From an uncultured Clostridia bacterium (GTDB lineage: Bacteria; Bacillota; Clostridia; Oscillospirales; Acutalibacteraceae), in NCBI GenBank assembly GCA_937897215.1, contig CALCBQ010000117.1:1-17298 (forward strand): DNA of 17,298 nt, written 5' to 3'. The position numbers were made by a program, and so were the translations under genes. The notes beneath the pieces were generated by a model. It was given only the letters and a program-made list of their open reading frames with translations, did no database searches and was not told where the DNA came from. Position 1 is the first letter of the stretch; the number at the start of each line of letters is the position of its first letter. Below are positions 1 through 5,303 of the stretch, piece after piece.

Positions 1-262
1 GGAATGTAGCACCACCGATACGGCGGCTCTTAACCTCCACCTGTGGAGTGATGTTGTCAAGGGCCTTCTTCCAGATTTCAAGCGGAGACTTCTCCTCGTT
101 CTTCAACTTGTTTTCTACGTTCTTAAGAGCAGTGTAGAAGATAGTGTACGCAACACTCTTCTTTCCGTCATACATAAGGTTGTTAACGAACTTCGTAACC
201 TTTACATCTCCATATACTGGATCTGGAAGTACAACACGCTTCTTTGGTTTAGCTTTTCTCAT
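1..262 (-). CDS. rpsG: 30S ribosomal protein S7, 5' part (3' end beyond window)
   Basis: S7 nucleates assembly of the head of the 30S ribosomal subunit by binding the 3' major domain of 16S rRNA, and it contacts the E-site tRNA. About 87 N-terminal residues are visible. They begin MRKAKPKKRVVLPDPVYGD and run through MYDGKKS to VKSRRIGGATF, all characteristic S7 blocks. The RKAKPKKR..LPDPV opening is the form I know from Bacteroidota. The ATG at 260-262 is preceded by an A-rich leader with no Shine-Dalgarno sequence, as is usual in that phylum. It lies 152 bases downstream of rpsL in the same direction, the classic str-operon order. The C-terminal half is cut off by the window edge, not by mutation. 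Confidence 0.97.
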   Translation of the reverse strand, partial: MRKAKPKKRVVLPDPVYGDVKVTKFVNNLMYDGKKSVAYTIFYTALKNVENKLKNEEKSPLEIWKKALDNITPQVEVKSRRIGGATF

Positions 263-414
263 TTTTTTGTTTGATTTAATCTTTCTTTAGTCTGAGGCTG
301 CATATTGTGTGTGTCTTCAACGCCCACTCAAGGGCATTTACTCAACCCTTCAAGCATTTCCGTCAAACCAAACTTTGTGAAAAAACTGTTTTCTTTGTTT
401 TGTAAGAATAAGGA
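263..414 (-). other. rpsL-rpsG intergenic spacer
   Basis: This 152-base spacer sits within the str operon. I see no gene in it. A weak hairpin (AAGGG pairing with CCCTT, about 332-354) is the only structure noted. The short plus-strand reading frame across it overlaps rpsL antisense and has no family resemblance. Confidence 0.5.
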
Positions 415-795
415 TTACTTCTTAGCCTTTGGACGCTTAGCACCATACTTAGAACGACGCTGTGTACGGCTTGCAACACCAGCAGTATCAAGTGCACCGC
501 GGATGATGTGATAACGTACACCTGGGAGGTCCTTCACACGACCACCACGTACAAGTACGATTGAGTGTTCCTGCAGGTTGTGTCCCTCTCCTGGAATGTA
601 AGAGTTCACTTCCTTCTTGTTTGTCAAACGAACACGAGCGACCTTTCTCATCGCTGAATTAGGCTTCTTTGGGGTTGTTGTGTAAACACGTACGCAAACA
701 CCGCGACGCTGTGGGCATGAATCCAAAGCTGGAGACTTGCTCTTGTCTACCAACACCTTACGGCCTTTTCTTACCAATTGTTGAATAGTAGGCAT
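415..795 (-). CDS. rpsL: 30S ribosomal protein S12
   Basis: S12 sits at the decoding centre of the 30S subunit and controls translational accuracy. The 126-residue product is full length for the family. It contains the invariant TTPKKPNSAMRKVARVRL and GGRVKDLPGVRYH blocks. Residues Lys43, Lys44 and Lys88 are the wild-type residues at the positions where streptomycin-resistance substitutions occur, so no resistance mutation is visible. Asp89, the residue that can be methylthiolated, is present. The sequence (MPTIQQLVRKGR, AMRKVAR, NSYIPGEGHNLQEHS) is Bacteroidota-like. The leader before the ATG is A/T-rich with no Shine-Dalgarno motif. rpsG follows downstream. The gene appears intact. Confidence 0.98.
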   Translation of the reverse strand: MPTIQQLVRKGRKVLVDKSKSPALDSCPQRRGVCVRVYTTTPKKPNSAMRKVARVRLTNKKEVNSYIPGEGHNLQEHSIVLVRGGRVKDLPGVRYHIIRGALDTAGVASRTQRRSKYGAKRPKAKK

Positions 796-1025
796 TTTGC
801 TTAATTTTTTATATGAATATTATTAATTATTGTCATTCTTTCGAGCGCCCACCCTTGCCCTTCCCACAGAAGGGGCTACATGCTTTGTGGTCAGCTACTC
901 GCTTTGCTTCGTGCTAAATTTACGCATCGTTCTACTCCATCAACACACATTCTCCTCAACAAAAGAGCATTATCACACAATGCTAAGGCGCCTAACTAAG
1001 GCACGCACTACTCCAAAAAGTGGTG

Positions 1026-1033
1026 CAAAGTTA
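1026..1033 (-). promoter_or_regulatory. candidate Bacteroidota -7 promoter box for rpsL
   Basis: On the minus strand this reads TAACTTTG, matching the Bacteroidota sigma-ABfr -7 consensus TAnnTTTG. Transcription from here would give an rpsL leader of roughly 220-230 bases. A TTTG lies upstream at 1046-1049, but the 12-base gap is shorter than the usual spacing of about 19-21. The -33 element is therefore unsupported. Confidence 0.4.
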
Positions 1034-1278
1034 CGCTTTTTAAATCAAATACCATATTTAATAAGGACTTATTTTTGCCGAACCGCCTAAAAATATTAGA
1101 TTTTTAAGATTTTTTAACGCTTAAATAGTCTATAAAAGCTACACCCACATGGCAAATTCCAAAAACAAAGCATTTCTCTGAGTGCGCCACCTCTCCAAAA
1201 AACGTGTCCAAATACAGCCTTCGGTCCTCCTTCCGCCTATTTTTGCCAACCCACAACAAAAGACTTCCCGACACCATA

Positions 1279-1334
1279 CCCGAGGGGTTCACCATACCGT
1301 ACCCGAGGGGTCCACCATACCGCACCCGAGGGGT
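1279..1334 (+). repeat. three tandem copies of a CCCGAGGGGT-containing unit
   Basis: The core CCCGAGGGGT occurs at 1279-1288, 1302-1311 and 1325-1334, exactly 23 bases apart. The sequence between copies is near-identical (TCCACCATACCG type). A fourth copy is inverted at 1347-1356. Confidence 0.85.
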
Positions 1335-1360
1335 ACGCTTTAACGGACCCCTCGGGTACG
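1298..1360. repeat. 16-bp perfect inverted repeat (hairpin)
   Basis: CGTACCCGAGGGGTCC at 1298-1313 is perfectly complementary to 1345-1360. The 31-base loop contains the third tandem copy, which can pair with the inverted copy as an alternative. There is no T-run, so it is not a clear intrinsic terminator. Its function is unknown. Confidence 0.85.
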
Positions 1361-1422
1361 AATTTGGAGATTCCGGGAACCAACCTATTCCCATGCCAGA
1401 TATTCACCACTTCAATAAGAAA

Positions 1423-1476
1423 ATTTTGTGGCAGAAGACCTATCGTTTATCACAAACAGGCCATCTGCCACAAAAT
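1423..1476. repeat. 13-bp perfect inverted repeat (hairpin)
   Basis: ATTTTGTGGCAGA at 1423-1435 is perfectly complementary to TCTGCCACAAAAT at 1464-1476, with a 28-base loop. It could be a terminator-like hairpin, a protein-binding palindrome or the remnant ends of a tiny mobile element. No target-site duplication was identified. Confidence 0.8.
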
Positions 1477-1555
1477 CGTTCCCGACAATTCGCAAGGACC
1501 GGCAACCAACACGCTCCATATTATAATATATGTACGCGTATACGCGAAAGAGACT

Positions 1556-1798
1556 TTAAGCTTCCCCTTTCTTAATTGTAAAAGGTGCGATAGTACGTCC
1601 TTCCCCCTGCGGCTGCGAAAGCTGTATTACGCCGAACTGCTTTTCATATTTTTGAATATTATCTTTTTCTTTCATCAAATTGGATTTCATTTGTTCGTAT
1701 TCTTCTTTAATCGTTTTCATTTGAGTTTCTTTTTGCCTTATAAATTCAATTGTTTCTGCCGTAAGTTGCCCGTTTTCAAACTTTATAACATCATTCAT
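1556..1798 (-). CDS. small coiled-coil phage early protein, C-terminus possibly replaced
   Basis: The 80-aa product starts MNDVIKFENGQLTAETIEF. Residues 15-55 are a highly charged predicted coiled coil (RQKETQMKTIKEEYEQMK). The N-terminal half resembles small phage early proteins I know of that have a coiled coil followed by a short beta domain; this is recalled similarity, not a family assignment. The start is supported by an AAAGGAG Shine-Dalgarno site and an ATGA overlap with the upstream annealing-protein gene, showing translational coupling. The last ~25 residues (from about 1640 leftward) are encoded by visibly more GC-rich DNA close to the Bacteroidota-type sequence, so the true C-terminus may have been lost at the junction. 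No catalytic motif is seen. Confidence 0.65.
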   Translation of the reverse strand: MNDVIKFENGQLTAETIEFIRQKETQMKTIKEEYEQMKSNLMKEKDNIQKYEKQFGVIQLSQPQGEGRTIAPFTIKKGEA

Positions 1799-2448
1799 TT
1801 TTGTTGCTCCTTTTTATATAGTTTGCTAATCAACTCACTTGCTTTTGCCATTGGCAAGTCTTCAATTTTTGTTATGTTATTTGTTTCTAAAAGTTTAGCA
1901 AGATTTTCGCCTATGTAGTTTTTTAAAAGTATCTCAATTTGTTTTGGTGTGGCGGTTTGTGGTGTTTTTGGCTCAACCTTATTTAATGGCTCACTTGCAT
2001 TTTGGTCTGGATCGTCGCCAGTTTCAATTTTATATGCTTTTATAAGAGCATATTTGTCGCTGTAAGTCATTGCTTTTCCACTTGATTTGTCTTGGCTGTC
2101 TATTCCGTCGCCATAAGTTGTTGTTTCAATAAATTCTTCGGGCTTATCTATGTTGACAAATCTGTAAATTGTTTCAATTCTCATAAATAGTTGGCTTTTT
2201 TCTGTTGTGTTACCCTCATATTCTTTTTGTGTAGTCAAAATGCTGGCGTCAATAACATTTCTTTGCACAGGGTATGAATAAACCCTATATTTTATTTCTA
2301 TTGGCTTAACAGCATTCAAAACATCTGCTTCGCTAACACCTTTATATTGGTTTTTACCAACTCCAACAGTCAAGTTTTTTGCAACCTTTGCAATTTCTTC
2401 TGTTATTGCGCTCATTTTTTCGTAAATGTTCATTTGCTTTATTTCCAT
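1795..2448 (-). CDS. ERF-family single-strand DNA annealing protein
   Basis: ERF proteins form rings on single-stranded DNA and promote annealing, and phages use them for recombination and genome circularisation. The 217-aa product has the typical layout: an N-terminal helix (EKMSAITEEIAKVAKNL), a beta-rich core (about 30-125), and the family signature GDGIDSQDKSSGKAMTYSDKY near residues 113-133, followed by ALIKAYKIETGDDPD. A variable C-terminal tail follows from about residue 150 (TPKQIEILLKNYIGENL). The ATG is preceded by AAAGGGG. It sits in the early operon between a 50-aa protein and a coiled-coil protein. Family assignment is by motif recognition; Rad52 or Sak-type relatives are less likely. 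Confidence 0.85.
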   Translation of the reverse strand: MEIKQMNIYEKMSAITEEIAKVAKNLTVGVGKNQYKGVSEADVLNAVKPIEIKYRVYSYPVQRNVIDASILTTQKEYEGNTTEKSQLFMRIETIYRFVNIDKPEEFIETTTYGDGIDSQDKSSGKAMTYSDKYALIKAYKIETGDDPDQNASEPLNKVEPKTPQTATPKQIEILLKNYIGENLAKLLETNNITKIEDLPMAKASELISKLYKKEQQK

Positions 2449-2450
2449 TT

Positions 2451-2603
2451 TTACCCCTTTCTTAATTTAATTGTTTTTTTGTCTTGCATTCTTTTGTTTA
2501 ATTCTTGTTCTTTGTAAAAGCAGTCTTTGCTGTCAAATACACGATTGCAAGTATCGTAAATATTTAACAGCGTGTTTGTGTCAACCTTTTTTCTTATAAT
2601 CAT
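2451..2603 (-). CDS. 50-aa early phage protein of unknown function
   Basis: This short frame encodes 50 residues beginning MIIRKKVDTNTLLNIYD and ending KKTIKLRKG. Its ATG (2601-2603) overlaps the stop of the upstream regulator gene as TAATG, the usual arrangement for translational re-initiation. Its stop lies two bases before the ATG of the annealing-protein gene, and its last codons form that gene's AAAGGGG ribosome binding site. The tight packing on both sides is the main evidence that it is real. It has two cysteines and many charged residues, and no recognised family. Confidence 0.65.
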   Translation of the reverse strand: MIIRKKVDTNTLLNIYDTCNRVFDSKDCFYKEQELNKRMQDKKTIKLRKG

Positions 2604-2815
2604 TAGTCTATTTTGAACAAATAATCAAGCGTTAAAAATTGCGAATTTTTTTTCGTGAGGTATTTTTGAACGCAAAGCATATCGCTTAAAGTCCATTTTG
2701 TTCTGCCTTTTAATCGATTATACATTGTAACTTTTTCAAGGTGTATTTCGTTGGCAAAGGTTTCGACACTTATTCCAGCACGCTTGATTTCTGCTTCAAG
2801 ATTTTTAAATCTCAT
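2603..2815 (-). CDS. Cro-like helix-turn-helix regulator, first early gene
   Basis: The 70-aa protein is mostly helical, with an XRE-type fold. Residues about 15-45 (SVETFANEIHLEKVTMYNRL) look like the helix-turn-helix, followed by KWTLSDMLCVQKYL. It is the first gene of the leftward early operon, directly facing the CI-like repressor gene across a shared operator region. That is the position of Cro in lambdoid and lactococcal-type temperate phages. Its likely role is to bind the shared operators and repress the lysogeny promoter; this is inferred from position. The ATG has an AAAGGAGAT Shine-Dalgarno site. Its stop overlaps the start of the next small gene. Confidence 0.75.
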   Translation of the reverse strand: MRFKNLEAEIKRAGISVETFANEIHLEKVTMYNRLKGRTKWTLSDMLCVQKYLTKKNSQFLTLDYLFKID

Positions 2816-2840
2816 AAATGCACATCTCCTTTTTGATATT

Positions 2841-2867
2841 CAAAAGTGGAAATATTTTACACTTTTG
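2841..2867. promoter_or_regulatory. operator-like inverted repeat 1
   Basis: CAAAAGTG (2841-2848) and CACTTTTG (2860-2867) form a perfect 8-bp inverted repeat with an 11-base centre, just downstream of the early promoter -10. The half-site ACTTTTGTA (2861-2869) recurs in inverse orientation at 2934-2942, over the lysogeny promoter -35. Binding here would block early transcription. Confidence 0.65.
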
Positions 2868-2874
2868 TATAAAT

Positions 2875-2903
2875 ACTATACACCTTTTTGAAATATTTGT
2901 AAA
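2875..2903 (-). promoter_or_regulatory. early (PR-like) promoter
   Basis: On the minus strand -35 TTTACA (2898-2903) and -10 TATAGT (2875-2880) are separated by exactly 17 bases, close to the sigma-70/SigA consensus. It would drive the early operon starting with the Cro-like gene, with a leader of about 50 bases. Confidence 0.8.
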
Positions 2904-2919
2904 GCGTTTTTATACAAAT
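2895..2919. promoter_or_regulatory. operator-like inverted repeat 2
   Basis: ATTTGTA (2895-2901) and TACAAAT (2913-2919) form a 7-bp inverted repeat with the same 11-base spacing as repeat 1. It overlaps the early promoter -35, between the two divergent promoters. It shares TTTGTA/TACAAA with the other half-sites. Confidence 0.6.
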
Positions 2920-2931
2920 TTAAAAAAAATT

Positions 2932-2960
2932 TTTACAAAAGTTTAATAATGTTATATAAT
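2932..2960 (+). promoter_or_regulatory. lysogeny (PRM-like) promoter
   Basis: -35 TTTACA (2932-2937) and -10 TATAAT (2955-2960) are separated by exactly 17 bases. Transcription would start near 2967, about 24 bases before the proposed repressor start. It drives the repressor and recombinase genes. Confidence 0.85.
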
Positions 2961-2989
2961 TACAAATGAAAATGAAGGGAAGTGTTATT

Positions 2990-3289
2990 TTGAATTTTTT
3001 AAAAAATTTGGAAGAACTAATGCGAAATAAAAACATTAACAAAAGTGAATTAGCAAGGGCTTGCGGACTTTCAACATCAACAGTGAACAGTTGGTGGAAT
3101 AGGTCGTGCGAGAATGTTTCTTTACAAACATTGTTAAAGTTATCAAAGTATTTGAACATATCTCTTGAAGAACTTGTTAACAATAAACCAACAAAAATTT
3201 ATGCTTATAACAATAGAGAATACACGGACGAGGAACTGCAAACAATCGATAAATTTGCAACCTTTGTTAAATCTCAACGAAAGGGCTAA
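2990..3289 (+). CDS. CI-like XRE-family repressor (TTG start)
   Basis: This is the likely lysogenic repressor. It has an N-terminal XRE helix-turn-helix (NKSELARACGLSTSTVNSWW) followed by the family's third and fourth helices (SLQTLLKLSKYLNISLEELV). A short C-terminal helix (YTDEELQTIDKFATFVKS) may be for dimerisation. There is no LexA-type Ser/Lys autoprotease domain, so induction would not be by RecA-stimulated self-cleavage. An upstream ATG at 2966 lies right at the predicted transcription start and has no ribosome site. The TTG at 2990-2992 follows AAGGGA (2975-2980) at suitable spacing, so I place the start there, giving 99 residues. The gene is divergent from the Cro-like gene and is followed after three bases by the recombinase gene. 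Confidence 0.85.
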   Translation: MNFLKNLEELMRNKNINKSELARACGLSTSTVNSWWNRSCENVSLQTLLKLSKYLNISLEELVNNKPTKIYAYNNREYTDEELQTIDKFATFVKSQRKG

Positions 3290-3292
3290 TAA

Positions 3293-4741
3293 ATGAATAA
3301 AGTTGCATTATATTTAAGAAAAAGTCGAGCAGAAGACTTTGAAACTAACGAACAAACACTTGCAAGACAAGAACAAATGCTTTTAGATTATTGCCAGCAC
3401 AATAATTTAATTATAAAAAACATTTATAAAGAGGTTGTAACGGGCGAAAATTTGGAAGCCCGCCCACAAGCAAGGGCAATGCTTGACGCTGTCGCCAACA
3501 ATGAATTTGACGGCGTTGTGGTGGTTGAATTGGAGCGTTTAAGTCGTGGCAACCAATTGGATCAAGCCGAGATTTTAGAAACTTTTAAATTATCAAATAC
3601 AAAAATTTATACACTAAACAAAATTTATGATTTATCAAACAACAATGAATTTGACGAGGAATTTTTTGAGTTCGGGCTCTTTATGTCAAGGCGTGAATAC
3701 AAAATAATTAAACGCCGTTTAGTTAATGGCAAAAAACAAGCGCAAAAAGAGGGTTATTTCATTGGCTCGTCATTGCCTTATGGTTTTAGTAAAATTCGGG
3801 GCGAAAGGGGCTATATTTTAACACCAAATGAAGAAACACCAATTGTTCAAATGATTTTTAATAAATTTGTCTATGAAAATTATTCGCTTGCAGAATTGCG
3901 CCATTTCCTTAACGAGTGCGGAATTAAGCCACAAAGGGCGGAACAATGGAGCACTGTTGTTTTAAAAAATCTTTTAAAAAACAAATGTTATATTGGTTTT
4001 ATAAATTATAATGCACGCTCAAAAGGCACACAAAACTATTACAAAGGCAAACACGATCCAATTATTGAACTTGAAACTTTTGAAAAAGCGCAACAAAAAC
4101 TTTCTATTACATCTCACAAACTTAACCATAAAAACACTTTACAAAACCCGCTTGCTTCACTTGTTAAATGTTCTTGCTGTGGCGCAACAATGCAAAAAGT
4201 CAACCAATATTTTCGTTGTTTAACGCCAAATTGCAAAACAGTGCTTTCCTACTTTAAAGATGTTGAGCAACAAATTATTTTTGAACTTAAAAACGAACTG
4301 TCGGGCTTTAATTATTTTATTGAAAACTACGGGGCTCAAATTGAAAAACAACAAAAAGCAACTGCCCAATCTCGTGATATTTTACTGGAACAAATAGAAA
4401 CAAAAAATAAAATGATTGAAAGGGCTTGCGAATTGCTTGAAATGGGCGTTTATTCGCTTGAAACATACCAAAGTCGAGTAAATACACTAGAAAAAGAAAA
4501 AAACGCATTACAAGGCGAATTTGACGCTTTAAACTGCGATAACATAGAAAAAATTGAGCGTGCCAAAAACTCTGTGCCAATTTTAGAACGCTGTTTGACT
4601 GAATATTGGCAACTTGACGCACAATCAAAAAATGACTTGTTAAAATCGATTATTGAAAAAATTGAATACTCAAAAACAAAGCGCAACAGTCGCTGGCACA
4701 AAACTGGCGATATGAATTTAAAAATTTACTTGAAAATATAA
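3293..4741 (+). CDS. large serine recombinase (phage integrase)
   Basis: This site-specific recombinase integrates the phage at attB by double-strand cleavage through a 5' phosphoserine link. The 482-aa protein has the resolvase catalytic domain at about 1-145, with YLRKSR (Ser11 is the catalytic serine) and ELERLSR near residues 79-85. A recombinase domain follows (about 150-290, EGYFIGSSLPYGFSK). A zinc ribbon starts near residue 292 (KCSCCGATM..FRCLTPNC, four cysteines), then a long coiled coil (about 330-440) and a short C-terminal tail. This is the layout of integrases of Bacillota phages and elements such as TP901-1, A118 and TndX. The gene starts three bases after the repressor gene, after AAAGGG. 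The frame is intact and all key residues are visible. Confidence 0.95.
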   Translation: MNKVALYLRKSRAEDFETNEQTLARQEQMLLDYCQHNNLIIKNIYKEVVTGENLEARPQARAMLDAVANNEFDGVVVVELERLSRGNQLDQAEILETFKLSNTKIYTLNKIYDLSNNNEFDEEFFEFGLFMSRREYKIIKRRLVNGKKQAQKEGYFIGSSLPYGFSKIRGERGYILTPNEETPIVQMIFNKFVYENYSLAELRHFLNECGIKPQRAEQWSTVVLKNLLKNKCYIGFINYNARSKGTQNYYKGKHDPIIELETFEKAQQKLSITSHKLNHKNTLQNPLASLVKCSCCGATMQKVNQYFRCLTPNCKTVLSYFKDVEQQIIFELKNELSGFNYFIENYGAQIEKQQKATAQSRDILLEQIETKNKMIERACELLEMGVYSLETYQSRVNTLEKEKNALQGEFDALNCDNIEKIERAKNSVPILERCLTEYWQLDAQSKNDLLKSIIEKIEYSKTKRNSRWHKTGDMNLKIYLKI

Positions 4742-4758
4742 TTTTGGTGTGTTATTAT
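4730..4758 (+). promoter_or_regulatory. candidate promoter of the structured RNA
   Basis: -35 TTGAAA (4730-4735), inside the end of the recombinase gene, and -10 TATTAT (4753-4758) are 17 bases apart. A transcript would start near 4765. Read-through from the recombinase operon is an alternative source. Confidence 0.5.
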
Positions 4759-4762
4759 AAGA

Positions 4763-4820
4763 AACATAAACAATAATCATATAAAGACAATTTTAATCGT
4801 TGTGTTATGTTTATTGTTAA
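4763..4820. other. candidate attP: imperfect inverted repeat next to integrase
   Basis: The left arm (AACATAAACAATAATCA) and the reverse complement of the right arm (AACAATAAACATAACACA) are nearly the same, apart from single-base shifts. The centre is near 4790. Large serine recombinases use attP sites of about 50 bp with inverted arms, usually right beside the integrase gene. This segment starts about 20 bases after the recombinase stop. The arms could equally be the first stem of the RNA. Another AT-rich palindrome cluster at 5184-5211 is a rival attP. Confidence 0.3.
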
Positions 4821-5120
4821 AAACTGAATATGGAACAGAGCGGGCAACATCTCTCAAAACTGTTGGGTAGGAGCGCGCCACTGCAAAACAAGTCGTTTCG
4901 GTGCAAAGTTGGAACATCTAACGGCTTTTACCGTCAAGTGTGGGAACGGAACGACACACTCTAAAAAACGGGCACGGGTCGGCTTGGCTAGGTTATAGGG
5001 CTATGCAAGGGAGAATGGACTAGCGTTTCTCAATGCTTGCATAACTAGATGTAAATTGAAAGCGAGAACTCATTACACTGGGGTTGTTGGTTTTTTTGCT
5101 CTGTTTCGGCAGGGCTTTTT
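4765..5120 (+). ncRNA. unassigned structured non-coding RNA with intrinsic terminator
   Basis: This gene-free stretch is much less AT-biased than its surroundings and folds into nested helices found by eye. They are: AACAGAGC (4834-4841) with GCTCTGTT (5098-5105), closing the fold; ACATCT (4914-4919) with AGATGT (5047-5052); hairpins CACTG/CGGTG (4879-4883/4899-4903), ACGG/CCGT (4921-4924/4931-4934) and AGTGTG/CACACT (4937-4942/4955-4960); and a long hairpin TATGCAAG/CTTGCATA (5002-5009/5036-5043) with inner GAGAA/TTCTC. It ends in an intrinsic terminator and has a plausible promoter. No protein frame is seen. It lacks the tmRNA 3' tRNA-like end, RNase P consensus blocks, group I intron P/Q/R/S blocks and group II domain V. 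Exact 5' end and function are unknown. Large phage RNAs such as GOLLD, ROOL or HEARO are comparison candidates, not identifications. Confidence 0.6.
5098..5120 (+). terminator. intrinsic terminator of the structured RNA
   Basis: GCTCTG (5098-5103) pairs with CAGGGC (5110-5115) around a TTTCGG loop (one G-U pair), followed by TTTTT. The left arm is also the partner of 4834-4841, so the two pairings exclude each other. Confidence 0.75.
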
Positions 5121-5260
5121 ATACCTAAAAAACAAATATTCTGCTCAAATCTATTTCCTAAGGTTGTTATGGTTAGACTAAACATAGTTTAAAACTATAT
5201 TATAGTATAGTAAATAAACAGTAAGTTGCTAAACATAACAATTATTATTAAAACTTCATT
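5121..5260. other. AT-rich spacer with short palindromes
   Basis: No gene is seen here. ATAGTTT/AAACTAT (5184-5190/5192-5198) and ACTATA/TATAGT (5194-5199/5206-5211) are overlapping palindromes. AACATAACAAT near 5232-5242 resembles the arms of the 4763-4820 repeat. The stretch could include or flank attP. Confidence 0.35.
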
Positions 5261-5264
5261 ATAT

Positions 5265-5292
5265 AAAAAAGGACGGTTTAAACACCGTTCTT
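5265..5292 (-). terminator. intrinsic terminator of the late operon
   Basis: AAGGACGGT (5269-5277) pairs with ACCGTTCTT (5284-5292) with one G-T wobble and a 6-base loop. On the minus strand a T-run follows, 12 bases past the stop of the last late gene. A T-run on the other side suggests it may work in both directions. Confidence 0.85.
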
Positions 5293-5303
5293 TTAAATTA
5301 TTT

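Larger units (their letters stand above)
796..1555. other. gene-free Bacteroidota-type upstream region
   Basis: These 760 bases hold no convincing gene. About 796-1030 is the probable rpsL leader; it contains a GCCCTT..AAGGGGC hairpin near 856-877. From 1260 to 1360 there are three short tandem repeats and an inverted copy, and 1423-1476 is a second long inverted repeat. Open frames on both strands here are low-complexity or repeat-driven and lack a ribosome binding site. Base composition is mixed and less T/A-skewed than the phage part. The boundary with phage DNA lies at or soon after the right end of this stretch. Confidence 0.6.

Noticed and set aside
1279..1356. CRISPR array
   Set aside because: Only three direct copies, with a 10-base core and 13-base gaps that are themselves similar. 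Unit size and spacer identity do not fit CRISPR, and no cas gene is present.
1204..1575. 123-aa plus-strand frame (and 96-aa minus-strand frame 1104-1394) in the Bacteroidota spacer
   Set aside because: Their proline/glycine-rich cores come from the 23-base repeats, they run through two perfect hairpins, and they lack ribosome sites or known motifs.
1364..1918. 184-aa plus-strand frame
   Set aside because: It spans the suspected junction and lies antisense to two well-supported early genes; its Phe-rich content is the reverse of their Lys/Glu-rich codons.
4765..5120. tmRNA, RNase P RNA, group I or II intron
   Set aside because: I searched by eye for their core blocks (tmRNA tRNA-like 3' end, RNase P GAGGAAAGUC block, group I P/Q/R/S, group II domain V) and found none. 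A covariance search is still needed.
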